A stretch of DNA of 64,000 bases from Enterococcus pingfangensis (GTDB lineage: Bacteria > Bacillota > Bacilli > Lactobacillales > Enterococcaceae). The notes below the pieces were generated by a model that did not search any database, had not been told where the DNA came from, and saw only the letters and a program-made list of their open reading frames with translations. This document shows, piece after piece, positions 18,205 through 28,329 of the stretch. Position 1 is the stretch's first letter; each line of letters begins with the position of its first letter. Both the position numbers and the translations under genes were made by a program. Location: assembly GCF_005405205.1 (NCBI RefSeq), contig NZ_BJDP01000007.1:1-64000 (forward strand). Direction: 5' to 3'.

Positions 18205-19566
18205 TTGTCTAAGACTAATACTAACTGGATGATCCTCGCAATCTATCTTGCAACCCTCGTGACTGCCATCGAATCTACCATTGTAGTCACTGCGACCCGT
18301 TCAATTGTAAGTTCCTTAGGAAATCCCAACTTGACCTCACTTATTTTTTCAACTTATTTATTTTCAAGTGCGCTGGCTACTCCCATTTTTGGCCACTTGG
18401 CGGATAATCATGGGAAAAAGAAAATTTTTCAGATTGGACTGCTGCTTTTTTTATTGGGAACGATTCTTTGCGGATTTTCTGTTTCTAGTTGGATGCTCTT
18501 TAGTGCCCGTGTCGTCCAAGGAATCGGCGCCGGCGGAATCATGCCGATGACCTTTGCCTTGATCGGTGAACTTTTCGATATTACTACTCGCGGAAAAGTC
18601 ATGGGACTGAATAATTCTGCCTGGGGAATCGCTTCATTGATTGCCCCATTGATCGGTGGCTTGCTTTTAAAACAGCTTACTTGGCACTGGATTTTCTTTA
18701 TCAACGTTCCGTTTATATTGATCGTGCTTGTGATCGTACAATTTTTTTACAAAGAAAAAGCGCATCAGATAGTTGCCCAGTCAGGCGTGTTTCAACAATA
18801 TACCTCTTTCATCTTAGGCTTATTGATAGTATTGAGCGGAATCCAATTATTCAGTACCCACTTTTTATTAGGGATCGGTGTTTTGATTGTAGGTATTTTG
18901 GTTCTTTTTCGTTTTTATCATAGTGAAAAAAAGGAAGATAGTCCGATCATCCCTGTCAGTACAATCGCCATTTACGATTTTCGCTTACTAACAATTTGTG
19001 TTTTCCTGATCAACGGTGCTTTAATCGGTTTTCAAGTCTATCTTCCTATGTGGATCCAAACAGAATTGCATCTGTCTCCTACCTCAGCTGGGTTGGCACT
19101 GTTGCCATCTTCTGTATTTTTTATTATTGGATCTTATTATTCCAGCAAGCTTTTGATCCAATTTGGACAAAAACGTTTATTACAATTAGTGATCAGCGGC
19201 GCCTTGCTTGGATTTTTATGTTTAAGCCTTTTACCTAGTACCACCGGTTATCTGACTTTACTTATCTTTTCTAGCTTGCTCGGTTTCTTTATTGGAACTG
19301 GAGTAACGCTCAGCGTGATCTCAGCCCAAGCTTATGCGACTACGCAAAATCTTAGCACTGTTTCTGGATTTATTACTCTTTGCCGGACATTAGGTCAAAG
19401 CTTTATGGTAACTTTGCTCAGTGTGATCAACCAGCAAATCTTTTTGCTGGAAAATCAGCAGATTGCCGGCTACCATAGTGTCTATTTAACGATTAGTATC
19501 ATCTTTATTGCCCTGTTACTTTTAGTCAGCTACCGTAAGAATTCAAAAGAACGGATAAAGAATTAA
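18205..19566 (+). CDS. MFS drug:H+ antiporter (DHA2/14-helix type)
   Basis: I start it at TTG 18205 because TTGGAGGAA stands at the right distance; the GTG at 18166 has no site and would overlap promoter elements. About 453 residues with many membrane helices. Family motifs: IESTIVVTATRSIVSSLG in helix 1, motif A GHLADNHGKKK, the VVQGIGAGGIMPMTFALIGELF motif in helices 4-5. EmrB/QacA-like proteins export lipophilic drugs or dyes using the proton gradient. Divergent from, and probably repressed by, the MarR protein. Confidence 0.85.
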   Translation: MSKTNTNWMILAIYLATLVTAIESTIVVTATRSIVSSLGNPNLTSLIFSTYLFSSALATPIFGHLADNHGKKKIFQIGLLLFLLGTILCGFSVSSWMLFSARVVQGIGAGGIMPMTFALIGELFDITTRGKVMGLNNSAWGIASLIAPLIGGLLLKQLTWHWIFFINVPFILIVLVIVQFFYKEKAHQIVAQSGVFQQYTSFILGLLIVLSGIQLFSTHFLLGIGVLIVGILVLFRFYHSEKKEDSPIIPVSTIAIYDFRLLTICVFLINGALIGFQVYLPMWIQTELHLSPTSAGLALLPSSVFFIIGSYYSSKLLIQFGQKRLLQLVISGALLGFLCLSLLPSTTGYLTLLIFSSLLGFFIGTGVTLSVISAQAYATTQNLSTVSGFITLCRTLGQSFMVTLLSVINQQIFLLENQQIAGYHSVYLTISIIFIALLLLVSYRKNSKERIKN

Positions 19567-19630
19567 TAATCTTATGGAAATAGCTCTGACCGACTTTATT
19601 GAGGAGCCGGTACAACTTCATCCAGATACA

Positions 19631-19670
19631 AAAACAGAGTCAGCGGCGCAAACCAGCTGACTCTGTTTTT
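19631..19670. terminator. Bidirectional terminator between MFS gene and ECF operon
   Basis: 13-bp stem AAACAGAGTCAGC with GCTGACTCTGTTT, A-run before and T-run after; it ends both the plus-strand efflux gene and the minus-strand ECF operon. Confidence 0.85.
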
Positions 19671-19672
19671 AA

Positions 19673-20506
19673 TTAATGGAAAGGATTGTAAAAGCGGCCA
19701 CCATTGATAACTAATAAGAAAATTCCTGCCGAACACAAGAGGATCACAATTGCTAAAGCCAGATAATCTTGCTGTTTCAATGGTTTAGCCAGTAACCATG
19801 TCCGTCCTTTTTTCTTACCGAAACGCCGTAGTTCCATCGCAGAAGAAATCGTCTCGATTCGTTCTAAACTTGAAAAAATCAAAGGAATCGCAATCGTCAG
19901 ATTTCCTCGAATTCGTTTCATCAACGATGCCTTCTTGGAAAGCTCATTACCGCGGGCTTGTTGCGCTTTTGAAATCGTTCGAAAATCTTCTTGGATATCT
20001 GGAATATACCGCAAAGCCAAAGAAAAGGCATAAGCAATCTTATACGATCCGCCAACTCGATGAATACTTGATGCTAATTCACTCGGATTTGTCGTCAAAA
20101 TAAAAATCAACCCCGGCGGTATCGTAACAAAGTATTTAACTAATAAATTAAATTCATAAAAAAGTTGTTCTTGCGTAATTGTGTATCGACCGATTCCTTC
20201 AAAAAGTACATGGCGTGTTCCATAAATCGTCACTCCGTATTCTGGCGCAAACAAATAGACCGTCAGCAGATTCAAAATAGAGAAAAACGCGATAAATTTC
20301 AGTACAAAGGAAATTTCGCGATAACTGATTTGTGCAAGTTGGAAAATGATCACCGAAAATACAGCAAGTCCCAGCAAAAAACGAGTATCGTATGAGATCA
20401 TACCAACGATTGAGATCATCAAGAAACAAATGAGTTTGGTAAAACCGCTGAGTTGATGAATCGCAGTTTTTTTTGGCAGATAACCGATCAAATTATTGGT
20501 CTCCAT
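19673..20506 (-). CDS. ecfT: ECF transporter transmembrane (T) component
   Basis: 277 residues from ATG 20506, chosen for the GAGGAGGCG site just before it; it overlaps the ATPase stop by 14 bases. Several membrane helices and the two coupling-helix motifs of EcfT: KAQQARGNE and AMELRRFG (the Ala-Arg-Gly-like pairs that dock into the ATPases). It joins the ATPase pair to the S component. As part of a group I ECF operon it should serve the S component encoded two genes upstream. Confidence 0.85.
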   Translation of the reverse strand: METNNLIGYLPKKTAIHQLSGFTKLICFLMISIVGMISYDTRFLLGLAVFSVIIFQLAQISYREISFVLKFIAFFSILNLLTVYLFAPEYGVTIYGTRHVLFEGIGRYTITQEQLFYEFNLLVKYFVTIPPGLIFILTTNPSELASSIHRVGGSYKIAYAFSLALRYIPDIQEDFRTISKAQQARGNELSKKASLMKRIRGNLTIAIPLIFSSLERIETISSAMELRRFGKKKGRTWLLAKPLKQQDYLALAIVILLCSAGIFLLVINGGRFYNPFH

Positions 20507-22181
20507 AAGACGCCTCCTCATGTTGGATAAATGCCGAAACAAAACCCGCAGCATCTGTTAAATGATTATTTTTCGCTAAACGATACAGACTCGTCTCACG
20601 CAGACTTGCGGAAGCCACTAAATCTGCGGAAGATAAAACATTGGCTGGGGTTTTATCCGCAATGACTTGCCCATTTTTTAATACGATCGTCCGCTGTGTA
20701 TATTCCAGCATCAAATGCATATCATGGGTGATCATCAAGATCGTGATTCCCTGTTGATTCAGCTTGCGTAAAAATACCATCATTTCATTGTAATGATAAT
20801 AATCTTGCCCCGCTGTCGGTTCGTCTAAAATAAGCAGCTCCGGTTCGAGCACTAAAATCGCCGCGATTGCTACTCGCCGTTTTTGTCCGTGACTCAACGC
20901 TGAGATCGGCCAATTACGAAACTCGTAAAGCCCGCAAACCTTCAATGTTTCAAAGACTTTTTCTTGGATCGTCTCAGGATCAACACCTCGGTTTTCTAAA
21001 CCTAACGCAACCTCTTCAAAAATCATATTCTTTGAGAGCATTTGGCTGCTATTTTGTAAAACATAGCCGATTTTATCCGCTCGTTCTTTGATACTTGCTG
21101 CTGCGATCGAATGCCCTTTCCACAATAAATCACCCTGCTGTAAAGAATGAAAACCAGTGATCAGATTGGACAATGTAGATTTTCCCGCACCGTTATGCCC
21201 AACTAAACTGACCATCTCTCCTTGATAAAGAGTCAGATCGATTCCTTTGATCACCAGCTCATCCCCGAAACCAAAGGAAATTTGATTTAATGTTAGTAAT
21301 GCATCTTCTTTTTTAGGCAGTGGTTTGAATGTCCCTTGCGCCTTGGCTAAAGCAGCTGATATTTCCGGCGAAACCAATTGATCGACTTGGGTCAAATCCG
21401 AAAAATCAGCTAATGAGATCCCCGCCCGTTTTAAAGCAGTGATATAAAGGGGTTCACGGATCCCGTATTTAGCTAATAAATCACTTTTCAATAATTCAGT
21501 CGGCGTCAGATCCGCAATGATCCTGCCTTCATCCATCAAAATAACTCGATCGATGGGAGCTGCTAAGACTTCTTCTAAACGGTGTTCAATAATGATCGTC
21601 GTAAATTTTTGCGACTGATACAGCTGATCGATCATTTGGATTGCTTCATAGCCAGTCTGGGGATCCAAGTTGGCTAACGGCTCATCAAATAAAAGAATCG
21701 GTGTCTCATCGATCAAAACCCCTGCCATCGTCACTCGCTGTTTCTGTCCACCGGAAAGGTCTTGCGGACGTTTTTCCAGTTGAGCTGCCAGATTGGTTTT
21801 TTTCGACCAGTAATTTACTGCTTCGCGCATTTCTGTTTGTTTTATCATCTCATTTTCAAGCGAAAAAGCGATATCTTCTGCCACGGTCAATCCGACAAAT
21901 TGGCTATCAGTATCTTGCAATACTGTCCCGACGTCTAAAGAAAGATCATAGATAGAAGCTTCACTAAAAACTTTATCATTGATTGTCAGACTGCCGGTAA
22001 AACTGCCCTGCTCATTTTGTGGGATGATACCATTCAAACATTTTCCCAACGTCGATTTACCTGAACCGCTGGGTCCCATAATTAAGATTTTTTCTCCTTG
22101 ATTGATAGTCAGCTGGATATCTTTCAGTGTGGGTTCGGCTTGACTTTGATATTGAAATGTAAAATTACGAAACTCGATCAT
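20493..22181 (-). CDS. ECF transporter double ATPase
   Basis: 562 residues with two nucleotide-binding domains in tandem. First: Walker A GPSGSGKST, signature LSGGQKQR, Walker B ILLFDEPLANLDP. Second, from about residue 285: Walker A GHNGAGKST, signature ALSHGQKRR, Walker B LLILDEPTAGQD. This YkoD/CbiO-duplicated form powers ECF importers of the UPF0397 group. It lies 16 bases after the S-component gene. Confidence 0.88.
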   Translation of the reverse strand: MIEFRNFTFQYQSQAEPTLKDIQLTINQGEKILIMGPSGSGKSTLGKCLNGIIPQNEQGSFTGSLTINDKVFSEASIYDLSLDVGTVLQDTDSQFVGLTVAEDIAFSLENEMIKQTEMREAVNYWSKKTNLAAQLEKRPQDLSGGQKQRVTMAGVLIDETPILLFDEPLANLDPQTGYEAIQMIDQLYQSQKFTTIIIEHRLEEVLAAPIDRVILMDEGRIIADLTPTELLKSDLLAKYGIREPLYITALKRAGISLADFSDLTQVDQLVSPEISAALAKAQGTFKPLPKKEDALLTLNQISFGFGDELVIKGIDLTLYQGEMVSLVGHNGAGKSTLSNLITGFHSLQQGDLLWKGHSIAAASIKERADKIGYVLQNSSQMLSKNMIFEEVALGLENRGVDPETIQEKVFETLKVCGLYEFRNWPISALSHGQKRRVAIAAILVLEPELLILDEPTAGQDYYHYNEMMVFLRKLNQQGITILMITHDMHLMLEYTQRTIVLKNGQVIADKTPANVLSSADLVASASLRETSLYRLAKNNHLTDAAGFVSAFIQHEEASYGDQ

Positions 22182-22197
22182 TTTATTTCCTCTCGTT

Positions 22198-22749
22198 CTA
22201 AGCTTCTTTATTCAAACTGCCTTTTTTCGTTTTTGTTTGCGCGTAGGCCTTTAACAAAATAAAACCGATGATCCCTGTGACAATCGCGTTTGTAATTCCA
22301 GCAACGATTCCTTGCGTAAAGACTTTACTTGGCGCTTCTGCATAAATCAAGATGTCGCCGATTGGTGCGATGATTACCCAAGTGACTAGATTGGCAATAG
22401 TTTCACCAACTAAGAAGGTCACGATTTCTTTCTTGCCAAAAATTCCTTCTTCAATCGGGATCCGTTTAGCTAACAGACCAAAGAAGACTCCCAAGATCCC
22501 AGAAGCAACGATCCATGACCACCAAGCTCCATAAGTTGTCAAATCACCTAGCGCATGTCCGATAAAACCGGCTAAGCCCGCAACGACTGGACCATACACA
22601 ACACCTAATAAAGCTAAGAAGGGATATGCTGTTGCGATATCAGTATTGGGAATTCCTGTTGGGATCGTTACAAACCGTTTCAAAATAAAGAAGACCGCCG
22701 CGCCGATACCTATTGCCACAATGTGTTTTACTGTAAACTTTTTATTCAT
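22198..22749 (-). CDS. ECF transporter S component, UPF0397 family
   Basis: 183 residues with about six membrane helices and the family's opening (VKHIVAIGIGAAVFFILKRFVTIPTGIPNTDI) and central GFIGHALGDLTTYGAWWSWIVASG segments. It gives the importer its substrate. In comparative genomics UPF0397 S components next to SAM hydrolase genes and methionine-type leaders have been proposed to import methionine or a precursor; the T-box in this operon, with an apparent AUG specifier, supports that assignment for this copy. Confidence 0.85.
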   Translation of the reverse strand: MNKKFTVKHIVAIGIGAAVFFILKRFVTIPTGIPNTDIATAYPFLALLGVVYGPVVAGLAGFIGHALGDLTTYGAWWSWIVASGILGVFFGLLAKRIPIEEGIFGKKEIVTFLVGETIANLVTWVIIAPIGDILIYAEAPSKVFTQGIVAGITNAIVTGIIGFILLKAYAQTKTKKGSLNKEA

Positions 22750-22790
22750 AATTTTACTCCTCCAATTAATAATTTATAAGTGCTTATTTC

Positions 22791-23630
22791 TTAAATTTTT
22801 GTCAGTTCGATCGTCCAATCATTGCCGGTCCCAATTTTGTACACGGCAGAAAATGAATCTAAGTTGACCCCGAGACCAACATTTAATAATGAATTGATAT
22901 AAAGTACCGCTTCTTTTGGTGCGACTTGCGCAAATGACCGTCCAAAGACGACTTCGTCTTGGTAACGTACAACGCCTTGATAATATATTTTCACTAATAG
23001 GCTTTGTCCGTATCCAACTTGCCACTTTTTAAAAAAGTCGACTGGGATATTTGTCCATAGTGAACCAAAACGAATATCCGTAATATCGATCGTCCCAATG
23101 ATTTTATTTTCGTTTTGAACGGGAGCAATCAAAGGAAATGTCACTAATTCATCAATTGAAATCACCGAACCTAATTCAGCAAACGTCACTTTTTTACTTG
23201 CTAAACGTGCGCCATTATAAACATACACGTCGCGTCCATGGAATGTGTGGCTTTCTGAAGATCCTGGCAAGCGCTGAGTTTCTTCATCGATTTGTCGGAC
23301 TTCTTTGATTCCCACATATTGTGCTAAATAAGTCAACGTGCCATTATCTGGCGTGATAACATATTGTCCATCCTTCAATTCCGCAACAACACTTCGGCGC
23401 GTTGAGCCGACGCCCGGATCGACGACTGAAACAAAAACGGTTCCTGCCGGCCAATAAGTCACGGCCTGTAATAAACGATAACTTGCATCATGGATATTAT
23501 ATGGTTCAATCTCATGCGTTAAATTGTTGATATTTAATGTTGGCTCGACTTGATACGCCACGCCATACATCGCATTAACCGCCCCATCTTGCAACCCGAA
23601 ATCCGTTTGAACTACTAAAAAACCTGCCAT
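22791..23630 (-). CDS. SAM hydrolase, adenosine-forming (DUF62 / SAM hydroxide adenosyltransferase)
   Basis: 280 residues from ATG 23630, which follows GGAAGGTGGG; a longer frame upstream runs into the T-box terminator and is not used. Family motifs: VVQTDFGLQDGAVNAMYGV, VSVVDPGVGSTRR, VTPDNGTLTYLA and HTFHGRDVY. The enzyme splits S-adenosylmethionine to adenosine and methionine with water. It is the first gene of the ECF operon, so the operon couples methionine release from SAM with uptake of a methionine-related compound. Confidence 0.85.
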   Translation of the reverse strand: MAGFLVVQTDFGLQDGAVNAMYGVAYQVEPTLNINNLTHEIEPYNIHDASYRLLQAVTYWPAGTVFVSVVDPGVGSTRRSVVAELKDGQYVITPDNGTLTYLAQYVGIKEVRQIDEETQRLPGSSESHTFHGRDVYVYNGARLASKKVTFAELGSVISIDELVTFPLIAPVQNENKIIGTIDITDIRFGSLWTNIPVDFFKKWQVGYGQSLLVKIYYQGVVRYQDEVVFGRSFAQVAPKEAVLYINSLLNVGLGVNLDSFSAVYKIGTGNDWTIELTKI

Positions 23631-23728
23631 AAATTTCCCACCTTCCAATCGTTTTTTGAGGTTGATCATTGAATCATTTTTCAGCTTGAGGTCGTCACCC
23701 CTTGCGTCAAAGCAAACACAAAAAAATA

Positions 23729-23980
23729 CCCTCAGCAAAAATTGCTAAGGGCATTGACTATGCGTTACCACCTTTAATCGTAAAATCCTCACAGACTTCA
23801 CCTCGATCAGTACCCAAAAAGTTATTTCTTGGAGACTGTGTCCTGTTAACGGGGGCATCCGTATTTCCTTAAACATTCGGGAAATCCGCTCAAAAGCCAT
23901 TTTCATGTAACGAATCAACATTCCATTTCACCAAACAGGAACTCTCTTTAGAAAATTTCATTACTTTACTTTCTTTTTCA
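23729..23980 (-). ncRNA. T-box leader, probable methionine specifier
   Basis: On the minus strand the leader has an AGAGAG stem I start, a GGTGAAATGGAATG region, a specifier-loop-like GAAAATGGC followed by TTTTGAGC, and near the end AAGGTGGTAACGCA (23761-23774), the conserved T-box that pairs with the tRNA 3' end. A terminator hairpin (23729-23751, T-run after) follows at once. The codon in the specifier position is AUG at 23898-23900. Uncharged tRNA-Met would thus turn on the SAM hydrolase/ECF operon. The T-box call is firm; the codon is read by eye. Confidence 0.85.
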
Positions 23981-24170
23981 TCGCGTTTCATTCATTTTTC
24001 ATTGATTGTTAATAAAATAGCAGAGAAGAGCTAACTTGTCAATGAAAACTTGCTTATCAATAGCTACAGTCAAAATAAGCAACGAATGCTTTTCTATTAC
24101 AATAAGAGTATAAAAATTTAGCTGTCTTAACGATTGATCAGAGAAAAATAGCCAATCAATTATAGATTTT

Positions 24171-25514
24171 TTAGCGTTCTTTCATTTCTTGGTACTCACG
24201 ATTTTCAGAAACTTCCATATAAGCAGGTCGAATGATCTTTTGTACATTCACTAGCTCTTCTACGCGATGGGCTGACCAGCCGACGATTCGAGCAATTGCG
24301 AACATCGGCGTATATAATTCTTGCGGCAGATCTAACATGTGATAGACAAAGCCGCTGAAAAAATCGATGTTCGCGCTGACGCCTTTGTAAACTTTGCGGC
24401 TTTTCGCGATGATCTCCGGTGCTAGAGATTCGACTTTACGATACAAATTGAATTCAGCCGCCGCCTCAGACCCTTTTTCTGTTGCTAATTTTTCAACATA
24501 GTGCTTAAAGATTTCCGCTCGCGGATCAGACTCAGCATAAACGGCATGACCCATACCGTAGATCAACCCTTGTTTATCAAAAGCTTCTTTCTTCAAAAGT
24601 TTTTCTAAATAGTCACGAATCTCCTCTTCATCTTCACAATCAGTGATCGTTGCTTTTAAGTCTTCCATCATTTGTGTCACTTTGATATTGGCGCCGCCGT
24701 GCTTGGGACCTTTTAGTGAACCGAGTGCCGCCGCAATTGTTGAATAAGTATCTGTCCCGCTTGAAGTAACAACTCGGGTAGTGAAAGTCGAATTGTTCCC
24801 TCCTCCATGTTCCATATGTAAAACCAATGCCATATCTAATGTTTGTGCTTCTTGGAAAGTATATTTTTTATCTGGACGCAACATCGTTAATATCGCTTCT
24901 GCTGTACTCAAGTTCTCATCTGGCCGATGGATATACATACTAGCCCCTTTGCTATAATGGTTATAGGCATGATATGAGTAGACCGCAATCATTGGAAACG
25001 CAGCGATCAAGGACAAAGATTGATCTAAAACATTTTCAATACTAGTATCATCAGATGCTTGATCGTAACATCCTAATGTCAGGACACTGCGAGCCATCAC
25101 ATTCATAATATTATGCGAGGGCGCCTTCATAATAACATCACGAACAAAGTTAGTTGGAAGTGTTCGTCTTTTACCGATCAACACTTTGAATTCCGCCAAT
25201 TCACATTGGGTCGGCAACGAACCAAATAATAACAAATAACTGATTTCTTCAAACCCTAAACGGTCTTCTGAAACAAATCCGTCCACCAGTTCATTAATAT
25301 TGATTCCGCGGTAACGCAGTTCGCCGGATTGGGAGATGATTTTGTCCCCTTCCATCACTTGTGAATGGATCGTAGAAATGTTGGTAAGTCCAGCTAAAAC
25401 GCCTTTTCCATCAAGGTCTCGCAACCCTTTTTTTACATGATGCTTCCTATATAAAGAAGCTTCTAAATGATCCTCTTTGCGACAAACATCTGCCAATTGG
25501 TTTAAATCTAACAT
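24171..25514 (-). CDS. citZ: Citrate synthase
   Basis: 447 residues. Active-site segments are present: LHMEHGGGNNST, GSLKGPKHGGAN (catalytic His), GMGHAVYAESDPRA and ARIVGWSAHRVEEL (substrate-binding Arg). It condenses acetyl-CoA and oxaloacetate. The start ATG follows AGGAGGAC. It is divergent from acn-icd, which complete the path to 2-oxoglutarate, so the set makes glutamate precursor rather than a full cycle. The gene lies 170 bases from acn with a shared promoter region. Confidence 0.9.
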   Translation of the reverse strand: MLDLNQLADVCRKEDHLEASLYRKHHVKKGLRDLDGKGVLAGLTNISTIHSQVMEGDKIISQSGELRYRGININELVDGFVSEDRLGFEEISYLLLFGSLPTQCELAEFKVLIGKRRTLPTNFVRDVIMKAPSHNIMNVMARSVLTLGCYDQASDDTSIENVLDQSLSLIAAFPMIAVYSYHAYNHYSKGASMYIHRPDENLSTAEAILTMLRPDKKYTFQEAQTLDMALVLHMEHGGGNNSTFTTRVVTSSGTDTYSTIAAALGSLKGPKHGGANIKVTQMMEDLKATITDCEDEEEIRDYLEKLLKKEAFDKQGLIYGMGHAVYAESDPRAEIFKHYVEKLATEKGSEAAAEFNLYRKVESLAPEIIAKSRKVYKGVSANIDFFSGFVYHMLDLPQELYTPMFAIARIVGWSAHRVEELVNVQKIIRPAYMEVSENREYQEMKER

Positions 25515-25583
25515 TATTGTGTCCTCCTAACCCTATAAATTTTTAATAATCAGGTTAAGGAACATTATAACATCATTGGTTTA

Positions 25584-25611
25584 AAATGAAATAGTTTTAA
25601 TAATTTCATTT
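25584..25611. promoter_or_regulatory. Inverted repeat in the citZ/acn divergent promoter region
   Basis: AAATGAAAT and ATTTCATTT are exact inverted copies with a 10-base spacer. A TATAAT -10 for acn lies about 25 bases downstream. A site shared by the two divergent units would let one regulator control all three enzymes. The regulator is unknown. Confidence 0.5.
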
Positions 25612-25683
25612 ACTTTCTATTTTTTTATTCGTATAATATAACTATTCAATCCAAACGATAACGTACTTAGGAGGGATTTTTCA

Positions 25684-28329
25684 TTGAACTGGAAAAAAGA
25701 ACTTTTTGTTAATAACGAACAATATACATATTTCGACCTTTCAACGATTGCTGTTGACTATCAAAAAGAAATCACTGATTTCCCATACAGTATCCGTGTA
25801 TTATTGGAAAGTCTGGCCCGTCATCAAGAAATCACTGATTTAGAGAAATTGATCAACTTTGATGCAAAAAAACCAACTGGTGTTGTTCCTTTTCGACCAT
25901 CACGGGTTGTTTTACAGGATTTCACAGGGGTGCCTGCTGTTGTCGATCTTGCAGCTATGCGTGATGCGGTCGTTGCTTTAGGGGGCGACCCAAAACTCAT
26001 CAATCCTGAGATCCCAGTTACTTTAGTCGTAGATCATTCGGTTCAAGTAGATCATGCGGGCACCAAAGAAAGCTTGGCCTATAATACTGAAAAAGAATTT
26101 GAACGTAATCATGAACGGTATCAATTTCTGAAATGGGCTCAACAAGCGTTTGATAATTTTGATGTCGTTCCACCTGAAACTGGAATTATCCATCAAGTCA
26201 ATCTTGAATATTTATCGGATGTCGTCTTAAGGGATGAGGAAAATCTGCTCTTCCCAGATTCTTTAGAGGGAACTGATTCGCACACAACGATGATCAATGG
26301 ATTAGGGGTCCTTGGTTGGGGCGTCGGCGGCATCGAGGCAGAAGCGGCTATTTTAGGCGAAGCCTCTTATTTTCCCACGCCGGAAGTCATCGGAGTAGAA
26401 GTCATTGGAACCTTAAGTCCTGGTGCAACCGCAACAGACTTGGCACTTTTTCTGACGGAACTTTTGCGCAGTGAAAAAGTAGTTGGAAAATTCGTTGAAT
26501 ACTTTGGATCCGGTTATAAAAATTTAAGCCTTTCCGATCGTGCGACAATTGCCAATATGGCACCTGAATACGGCGCTACTTGCGGCTTCTGTCCAATCGA
26601 CGAGGAAACACTGAGCTATCTTCGTTTGACCGGCCGCTCTGAAGAACAAGTCGATTTAGTCGAAGCGTATGCAAAGCAAAACCAGCTTTTTTACGATGAG
26701 ACCAAAACGCCCTGTTACACGCGCGTAATCCACTTAGACTTATCTACTGTCCATTCTTCTCTTGCCGGACCGAAACGACCGCAAGACCGAATTTTATTAG
26801 CTGAAGTCGCAGAAAATTTTCAAGCATCGTTGACTAAGCCAAATGGACCGCAAGGCTTTGGTTTAGCAGCTGCTGAAATCGAGCGAGAAATAGTGTTAGA
26901 AAACACAAAAGATTCGATTGAGACGGGCGATTTAGTTTTAGCTGCGATCACCAGCTGTACCAACACAAGCAATCCTTCTGTCATGGTAGCTGCTGGACTA
27001 TTAGCAAAAAATGCTGTGAAGCTAGGATTGCGCGTACCAAAAACAATCAAAACTTCTTTAGCTCCCGGCTCAAAAATCGTGACAAGTTATTTAGAAAAAG
27101 GCCATTTGCTCGAACCTTTGGCTGAGTTAGGTTTTGATATCGTAGGCTACGGCTGCACTACTTGTATAGGAAATTCAGGTCCTTTAGATGCTGAAATCGA
27201 GACTGGTTTAAAAGAAAGTGAATTAGTCGTGTCGGCGGTCTTATCCGGCAATCGAAATTTTGAAGGGCGAATCCATCCGCTGATCAAAGCGAACTATTTA
27301 GCTTCCCCACCGCTAGTTATCGCTTATGCTTTGGCGGGAACGATTAAAAAAGATTTAACTAAAGAAGCACTCGCGATTATTGACGGAAAAGCCATTTACT
27401 TAAAAGACTTATGGCCTTCGCAAGAAGAAGTGAATGCTTACATCAACGATTTCTTAAATCCTGAAGATTTTCGTGCTGCGTATAAAAATATTTATCACTC
27501 AAATGAACGGTGGAACCAAATCGAAACTTCTGCGGGTGATTGTTATGAGTGGGATGACGCCTCTACTTATATTGCAAATCCCCCTTTCTTTACCAACTTA
27601 AATCAAGCGACAGCCGAAGCGCCCTTAAAAAATTTATCGGTTTTAGCTAAATTTGGCGATACAGTAACAACAGATCATATTTCGCCAGCTGGAAATATCG
27701 GCCTTCAATCACCTGCGGGAAAATACTTGAAAGATCACGGCATCACTTATAAAGATTTTAATTCCTTCGGTTCCAGACGCGGAAATCATGAAGTGATGAT
27801 GCGTGGCACCTTTGGAAATATCCGAATCCAAAACCAATTAACACCGGAGCTAACCGGCGGCTATACAAAACTGGCTACAGGTGAAGAGCTGTCGATTTAT
27901 GATGCAGCTATGTCTTATCAAAAGAAACAAATTGGCACTTTGATCCTTGCGGGAAAAGATTACGGAATGGGTTCTTCCCGCGATTGGGCGGCTAAAGGAA
28001 CCAATCTCTTAGGCGTCAAAGCAATCTTAGCAGAAAGTTATGAACGAATCCATCGCAGCAATTTAGTGATGATGGGTGTCATTCCTTTTGAATATCTTCC
28101 AGGAGAAACAGCTGAAACGCTTGGTTTAACAGGGACAGAAAATTACAGTTTCGACTTTCCTAACAAGCCACTGATCAATCAAATCATCGATGTGACTGCT
28201 AAAGGCGAGCAAACGACTCATTTCAAAGTTAAACTGCGGTTTGATTCAAAAGCAGATATTGCCTATTGGAAAAACCATGGGATCCTGCCTTTAGTCATCC
28301 ACAAAAAAATAAGAAAGGAGCAGGACTAA
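25684..28329 (+). CDS. acnA: Aconitate hydratase
   Basis: 881 residues, the AcnA/IRP length. The start is TTG 25684 behind a strong AGGAGGG. Iron-sulfur cysteines are in the expected motifs: ITSCTNTSNPSVM and GYGCTTCIGNSGPL. Others: EGTDSHTTMINGLGVLGWGVGG and the C-terminal swivel domain with KDYGMGSSRDWAAKG. It converts citrate to isocitrate. Its stop overlaps the icd start by one base. Confidence 0.93.
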   Translation: MNWKKELFVNNEQYTYFDLSTIAVDYQKEITDFPYSIRVLLESLARHQEITDLEKLINFDAKKPTGVVPFRPSRVVLQDFTGVPAVVDLAAMRDAVVALGGDPKLINPEIPVTLVVDHSVQVDHAGTKESLAYNTEKEFERNHERYQFLKWAQQAFDNFDVVPPETGIIHQVNLEYLSDVVLRDEENLLFPDSLEGTDSHTTMINGLGVLGWGVGGIEAEAAILGEASYFPTPEVIGVEVIGTLSPGATATDLALFLTELLRSEKVVGKFVEYFGSGYKNLSLSDRATIANMAPEYGATCGFCPIDEETLSYLRLTGRSEEQVDLVEAYAKQNQLFYDETKTPCYTRVIHLDLSTVHSSLAGPKRPQDRILLAEVAENFQASLTKPNGPQGFGLAAAEIEREIVLENTKDSIETGDLVLAAITSCTNTSNPSVMVAAGLLAKNAVKLGLRVPKTIKTSLAPGSKIVTSYLEKGHLLEPLAELGFDIVGYGCTTCIGNSGPLDAEIETGLKESELVVSAVLSGNRNFEGRIHPLIKANYLASPPLVIAYALAGTIKKDLTKEALAIIDGKAIYLKDLWPSQEEVNAYINDFLNPEDFRAAYKNIYHSNERWNQIETSAGDCYEWDDASTYIANPPFFTNLNQATAEAPLKNLSVLAKFGDTVTTDHISPAGNIGLQSPAGKYLKDHGITYKDFNSFGSRRGNHEVMMRGTFGNIRIQNQLTPELTGGYTKLATGEELSIYDAAMSYQKKQIGTLILAGKDYGMGSSRDWAAKGTNLLGVKAILAESYERIHRSNLVMMGVIPFEYLPGETAETLGLTGTENYSFDFPNKPLINQIIDVTAKGEQTTHFKVKLRFDSKADIAYWKNHGILPLVIHKKIRKEQD

